Source of the DNA: Synechococcus sp. CCY 0621
GTDB lineage: Bacteria; Cyanobacteriota; Cyanobacteriia; PCC-6307; Cyanobiaceae
Direction of reading: 5' to 3'
Assembly (NCBI RefSeq): GCF_019038465.1
Contig: NZ_JAFKRH010000031.1
Coordinates: 62,001 to 126,000, forward strand
DNA length: 64,000 nucleotides
The translations under genes and the position numbers were made by a program. The stretch's first letter is position 1; every line of letters starts with the position of its first letter. Below are positions 60,126-64,000 of this stretch, one piece after another. A model generated the notes under the pieces. It did not search any database and had not been told where the DNA came from. It worked only from the letters and a program-made list of their open reading frames with translations.

Positions 60126-61130
60126 GTGGATCGCACTCTCATCCAGGAACTGCTCGAAGTCGTCGAGCAGGCCGCCATCGCCTCTGCCCGCCTGACAGGG
60201 CTCGGCAAGAAGGACGAAGCCGATGCCGCTGCCGTTGAGGCGATGCGCACCCGCATGGGCAGCATCGCCATGCAGGGCCGCATCGTCATCGGTGAGGGCG
60301 AGCGGGATGAAGCCCCGATGCTCTACATCGGCGAGGAAGTGGGCAGCGGCACCGGTCCCGGCGTTGATTTCGCCGTGGATCCCTGCGAAGGCACCAACCT
60401 CTGCGCCAACGCCCAGGACGGCTCGATGGCCGTGCTCGCCGCCAGCGACCGCGGCGGCCTGTTCTATGCGCCCGACTTCTACATGAAGAAGCTGGCGGCG
60501 CCGCCGGCCGCCAAGGGCAAGGTGGACATCCGCAAGAGCGCCACCGAGAACATCGCCATCCTGAGCGAGTGCCTGGGTGTGCCCGCCAGCGACCTCACCA
60601 TCGTGGTCATGGATCGCGCCCGCCACAAGGGCCTGATCGCCGAGATCCGCGCCACCGGCGCCCGGGTCAAGCCGATCAGTGACGGCGACGTGCAGGCCGC
60701 GATCGCCTGCGGCTTCGCCGGCACCGGCACCCATTGCCTGATGGGCATCGGCGCCGCCCCCGAAGGTGTGATCTCCGCCGCCGCCCTGCGCTGCCTCGGC
60801 GGCCACTTCCAGGGGCAGTTGGTGTATGACCCCGCCGTCGCCCAGACCAGTGAGTGGGCCGACTACACCAAGGAGGGCAACATCGCCCGCCTCAACGAGA
60901 TGGGCATCACCGACGTCGACAAGGTCTACGAGGCCGAGGAGCTGGCCTCCGGCGAGAACGTGGTCTTCGCCGGCAGCGGCATCACCCCGGGCCTGCTGTT
61001 CAAGGGCGTCGTGTTCGAGGCGGACTGCACCCGCACCAGCAGCCTGATCATCAGCTCCCTCGACCGCAGCGCCCGCTTCACCGATACGGTGCATATCAAG
61101 GAGGGCGCCAAGAGCATCGCCCTGCGCTGA
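60126..61130 (+). CDS. glpX: Class II fructose-1,6-/sedoheptulose-1,7-bisphosphatase
   Basis: The protein has 334 residues and is the cyanobacterial bifunctional F/SBPase of the Calvin cycle. It has [21 protein letters not shown] (quoted in part) and [15 protein letters not shown], the metal-binding motifs of the GlpX family. [22 protein letters not shown] is a further signature. The GTG start directly precedes [15 protein letters not shown]. It is followed 34 bases later by hemA. Confidence 0.96.
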   Translation: MDRTLIQELLEVVEQAAIASARLTGLGKKDEADAAAVEAMRTRMGSIAMQGRIVIGEGERDEAPMLYIGEEVGSGTGPGVDFAVDPCEGTNLCANAQDGSMAVLAASDRGGLFYAPDFYMKKLAAPPAAKGKVDIRKSATENIAILSECLGVPASDLTIVVMDRARHKGLIAEIRATGARVKPISDGDVQAAIACGFAGTGTHCLMGIGAAPEGVISAAALRCLGGHFQGQLVYDPAVAQTSEWADYTKEGNIARLNEMGITDVDKVYEAEELASGENVVFAGSGITPGLLFKGVVFEADCTRTSSLIISSLDRSARFTDTVHIKEGAKSIALR

Positions 61131-61164
61131 ATCCACCAGAGCCCGGACCTCGGAGCCCGCCTGC

Positions 61165-62475
61165 ATGCACATCGCCGTCGTCGGTCTGAGCCATCGCACG
61201 GCTCCGGTGGAGATCCGCGAACGCCTGAGCATCCCCGAGCAGACGATGGAGGATTCCCTCCAGCGTCTGCGGGCGGATGAGCAGGTGATCGAGGCCTCGA
61301 TCCTGAGCACCTGCAACCGGCTCGAGATCTACACCTTGCTGCGCCATCCCGAACGGGGCATCAGCGCCGTCGGCGACTTCCTCAGCCAGCAGTCCGGGCT
61401 GGCGGTGGAGGAGTTGCGCCCCCATCTGTTCACCTACCACCACGAGGAGGCGGTGGGCCACCTGCTGCGGGTGGCCGCCGGCCTCGACAGCCTGGTGCTC
61501 GGGGAGGGTCAGATCCTTTCCCAGGTGAAGAAGATGGTGCGCCTGGGCCAGGAGCACCGCTCCGTGGGGCCGATCCTCAACCGCCTGCTCAACCAGGCGG
61601 TGAGCACCGGCAAGCGGGTCCGCACCGAAACCAACCTGGGCACCGGGGCGGTCTCGATCAGCTCCGCAGCCGTCGAGCTGGCCCAGCTCAAGGTGGGCCA
61701 GGCCCGCGGTCGGGACGAACTGGTGCCCCTCGACCAGGAACAGGTGGCGGTGGTGGGGGCCGGCCGCATGGCCCGGCTGCTGCTGCAGCACCTCCAGGCC
61801 AAGGGCTGCCGGGGCGTGGTGGTGCTCAACCGCACCGTCTCCCGGGCCGAAGCCCTGGCGGCCGATTTCCCCACCCTGCCGGTGCAGTGCCGTCCCCTGG
61901 ACGACCTCGACCACTGCCTGAGCACCTGCTCGCTGGTGTTCACCAGCACCGGCGCTGAGGAGCCGATCATCACGGCCCGCCGGTTGGAGGGGCTCAACCG
62001 CCGCTCCAGCCTGATGCTCATCGATATCGGTGTGCCCCGCAACATCAGCGCGGATGCGGCCGAGCTGCCGGGGGTCGACAGCTTTGATGTCGACGATCTC
62101 CAGGAGGTGGTGGCCCGCAACCAGGAGGCCCGCCGGGAGATGGCCGCCGAGGCTGAGGGGCTCCTGGCCGAGGAATCGCGCCTGTTCCTGGAATGGTGGG
62201 ACGGCCTTGAGGCGGTGCCCCTGGTCAACCGGTTGCGCCTGCAGCTGGAGGACATCCGCGAACAGGAGCTCCAGAAGGCCCTGAGTCGCATGGGCCCGGA
62301 CCTTTCCGCCCGGGAGCGGAAGGTGGTCGAAGCCCTCAGCAAGGGCATCATCAACAAGGTCCTGCACACCCCGGTCACCAAGCTGCGGGCCCCCCAGCCC
62401 CGTCAGCAGCGCCTGGCGTCGATGGCGGTGCTGCGCGACCTCTTCGAGCTCCACGACGAGCCACCGGAGGCCTGA
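61165..62475 (+). CDS. hemA: Glutamyl-tRNA reductase
   Basis: The protein has 436 residues. It reduces glutamyl-tRNA(Glu) to glutamate-1-semialdehyde, the committed step to heme, chlorophyll and bilins. The catalytic nucleophile is Cys50 in [23 protein letters not shown] opens the protein, [16 protein letters not shown] lies at the substrate site, and [15 protein letters not shown] is the NADPH-binding loop. A C-terminal dimerisation helix region ends it. It lies between glpX and glgC on one strand. Confidence 0.97.
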   Translation: MHIAVVGLSHRTAPVEIRERLSIPEQTMEDSLQRLRADEQVIEASILSTCNRLEIYTLLRHPERGISAVGDFLSQQSGLAVEELRPHLFTYHHEEAVGHLLRVAAGLDSLVLGEGQILSQVKKMVRLGQEHRSVGPILNRLLNQAVSTGKRVRTETNLGTGAVSISSAAVELAQLKVGQARGRDELVPLDQEQVAVVGAGRMARLLLQHLQAKGCRGVVVLNRTVSRAEALAADFPTLPVQCRPLDDLDHCLSTCSLVFTSTGAEEPIITARRLEGLNRRSSLMLIDIGVPRNISADAAELPGVDSFDVDDLQEVVARNQEARREMAAEAEGLLAEESRLFLEWWDGLEAVPLVNRLRLQLEDIREQELQKALSRMGPDLSARERKVVEALSKGIINKVLHTPVTKLRAPQPRQQRLASMAVLRDLFELHDEPPEA

Positions 62476-62612
62476 GCCCCCGTCCCCGGGATCACCCGGA
62501 CCCAGCCCCATCCACCACTGCAACGGAACATGAACCGAGTTGCCGCCGCGGGGCGCTCCGCGTCACCACGCTCCAGTACGGTCTGGCCAGCCAAGGACCG
62601 AGGACTGGGCTC

Positions 62613-63908
62613 ATGAAACGCGTTCTGGCCATCATTCTGGGAGGCGGAGCGGGAACGCGTCTCTACCCCCTCACCAAGATGCGGGCCAAGCCCGCCGTGC
62701 CTCTCGCAGGCAAGTACCGCCTGATCGATATTCCCATCAGCAACTGCATCAACTCGGAGATCAACAAGATCTACGTGCTGACCCAGTTCAACAGCGCCTC
62801 GCTCAACCGTCACCTGACGATGAGCTACAACCTTTCAGCCGGTTTCGGCCAGGGGTTCGTGGAGGTGCTGGCCGCCCAGCAGACCCCCGACAGCCCCAGT
62901 TGGTTCGAAGGCACCGCCGATGCGGTACGCAAATATCAGTGGCTGTTCCAGGAGTGGGACGTCGACCACTACCTGATTCTTTCCGGTGACCAGCTCTACC
63001 GGATGGACTACAGCAAGTTTGTGCAGCACCACATCGATTGCGGCGCTGACCTGACCGTCGGTGCCCTGCCGGTGGACGGGGCCCAGGCGGAAGGATTCGG
63101 CCTGATGCGGACCTCCTCCGACGGCCGCATCCTGGAGTTCAGCGAGAAGCCCACCGGGGACGCCCTCGAGGCGATGCGGGTCAACACCGAAAGCCTGGGC
63201 CTGTCCGCCGAGGAGGCCGTCAAGCGGCCCTTCCTGGCGTCGATGGGGATCTACGTCTTCAACCGCAACACCCTGTTCAACCTGCTGGCCAGCAATCCGG
63301 AGTCGACGGATTTCGGCAAGGAGATCATCCCCACCTCCCTGCGGGAAGGGGACCATCTGCAGACCTTCCTGTTCGACGACTACTGGGAGGACATCGGTAC
63401 GATCGGCGCCTTCTACGAGGCCAACCTGGCCCTCACCGAACAGCCCAACCCGGCCTTCTCCTTCTATGACGAGAAGTTCCCCATCTACACCCGGCCCCGT
63501 TACCTGCCGCCCAGCAAGCTGCAGGACGCCCAGGTCACCCAGTCGATCATCGGCGAAGGCTCCCTGCTCAAGGCCTGCAGCATTCACCACTGCGTCCTGG
63601 GGGTCCGCTCCCGGGTTGAAGACGAGGTGGTGCTCCAGGACACCCTGGTGATGGGGGCCGACTTCTTCGAGTCGTCGGAGGAGCGCCTGGTGCTGCGCGA
63701 GCGGGGCGGCACCCCGATCGGCGTGGGACGCGGCACCACGGTCAAGGGGGCCATCCTCGACAAGAACGTGCGCATCGGCCGCGACGTCACCATCGTCAAC
63801 AAGGACCGGGTGGAGGAAGCCGACCGACCGGAGCTGAACTTCTACATCCGCAACGGCATCGTGGTGGTGGTCAAAAACGGCACCATCGCCGACGGCACGG
63901 TCATCTGA
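62613..63908 (+). CDS. glgC: Glucose-1-phosphate adenylyltransferase
   Basis: The protein has 431 residues. It makes ADP-glucose for glycogen and is regulated by 3-phosphoglycerate and phosphate. The nucleotide-binding [22 protein letters not shown] (quoted in part), the catalytic [11 protein letters not shown], the glucose-phosphate site [11 protein letters not shown] and a left-handed beta-helix C-terminus are all present. [11 protein letters not shown] ends it. A 137-base gap separates it from hemA. Confidence 0.97.
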   Translation: MKRVLAIILGGGAGTRLYPLTKMRAKPAVPLAGKYRLIDIPISNCINSEINKIYVLTQFNSASLNRHLTMSYNLSAGFGQGFVEVLAAQQTPDSPSWFEGTADAVRKYQWLFQEWDVDHYLILSGDQLYRMDYSKFVQHHIDCGADLTVGALPVDGAQAEGFGLMRTSSDGRILEFSEKPTGDALEAMRVNTESLGLSAEEAVKRPFLASMGIYVFNRNTLFNLLASNPESTDFGKEIIPTSLREGDHLQTFLFDDYWEDIGTIGAFYEANLALTEQPNPAFSFYDEKFPIYTRPRYLPPSKLQDAQVTQSIIGEGSLLKACSIHHCVLGVRSRVEDEVVLQDTLVMGADFFESSEERLVLRERGGTPIGVGRGTTVKGAILDKNVRIGRDVTIVNKDRVEEADRPELNFYIRNGIVVVVKNGTIADGTVI

Positions 63909-64000
63909 AGGCCACTTCGGGGGGAGGGCTGGGCCAGCAGTTGCTGACATCCCTCCCCAGGAGACCGACGAGCCGCCGACCGCTGGCCACACTGCCAACG
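63909..64000. other. Downstream flank of glgC
   Basis: No gene is visible in the last 92 bases. GGGGAGGG near 63923 can pair with CCCTCCCC near 63955 around an inner CAGC/GCTG hairpin. That makes a large stem that may act as the glgC terminator, although no T-run follows it. Confidence 0.35.

Noticed and set aside
1-64000. tRNA, rRNA, CRISPR or prophage genes
   Set aside because: No T-arm-like motifs in a cloverleaf context, no rRNA-like stretches, no regular spaced repeats and no integrase, capsid or terminase sequences were recognised by eye. A covariance-model scan was not possible.

Overview
The window reads as a chromosomal segment of a high-GC picocyanobacterium of the Synechococcus/Cyanobium type. 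The evidence is its phycobilisome and photosystem genes (apcF, pcyA, psb28, gun4, chlP, sipA), Calvin-cycle and glycogen genes (glpX, rpe, glgC), and very compact gene packing. Adjacent genes are often joined by 4-base start/stop overlaps, and converging genes often overlap at their 3' ends. No rRNA, tRNA, CRISPR array, insertion sequence or prophage was recognised.

Layout. 0-4.4 kb: start of umuC and a short umuD under a LexA-like box, a pentapeptide-repeat protein, an EAL cyclic-di-GMP phosphodiesterase, DUF2721 and YraN proteins, and a small secreted protein. 4.4-8.1 kb: rsmA and ispE, separated by a two-gene minus-strand cassette encoding an exported caspase-like protease and a membrane protein. 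8.1-12.2 kb: ispE, DUF3082, a 31-residue membrane peptide, pdhB, secD and secF. 12.2-18.7 kb: two AI-2E-type permeases behind psb28, gun4, a lone anti-sigma-type ATPase, and a glutamine synthetase homologue lacking its metal ligands, divergent from apcF. 18.7-30.5 kb: aminotransferase, tadA, a PLP decarboxylase, the minus-strand chain bioY-lspA-FHA/PBP-GTPase, sipA, an M16 peptidase pair and pcyA. 30.4-33.3 kb: a devBCA-type exporter, with more AT-rich sequence in devC.

33.3-42.6 kb: a small basic protein with a strong terminator, a glycosyltransferase, rpsB-tsf, an acidic hypothetical protein, recG, a VanX-like dipeptidase and ferredoxin-sulfite reductase. 42.7-51.6 kb: glyS, a three-gene type III polyketide synthase operon (methyltransferase, FAD oxidoreductase, PKS), a CNNM/CorC-type membrane protein, chlP and a VanY-like carboxypeptidase. 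51.6-57.6 kb: typA, DUF309, lptA, lptB and lptF joined by 4-base overlaps, then ccsA. 57.6-59.2 kb: an AT-richer patch with an SGNH hydrolase and about 460 bases without a convincing gene. 59.2-64 kb: rpe, glpX, hemA and glgC.

Most genes are housekeeping, photosynthetic or envelope genes. The best candidates for something not well described are: (1) the exported caspase cassette, whose C-terminal mini-domain recurs as a stand-alone secreted protein on the other side of rsmA; (2) the glutamine synthetase pseudoenzyme facing apcF; (3) the PKS III/oxidoreductase/methyltransferase operon; and (4) a UmuD that appears to be made without its cleavable N-terminal arm. All family assignments come from reading motifs by eye; no database search was run.
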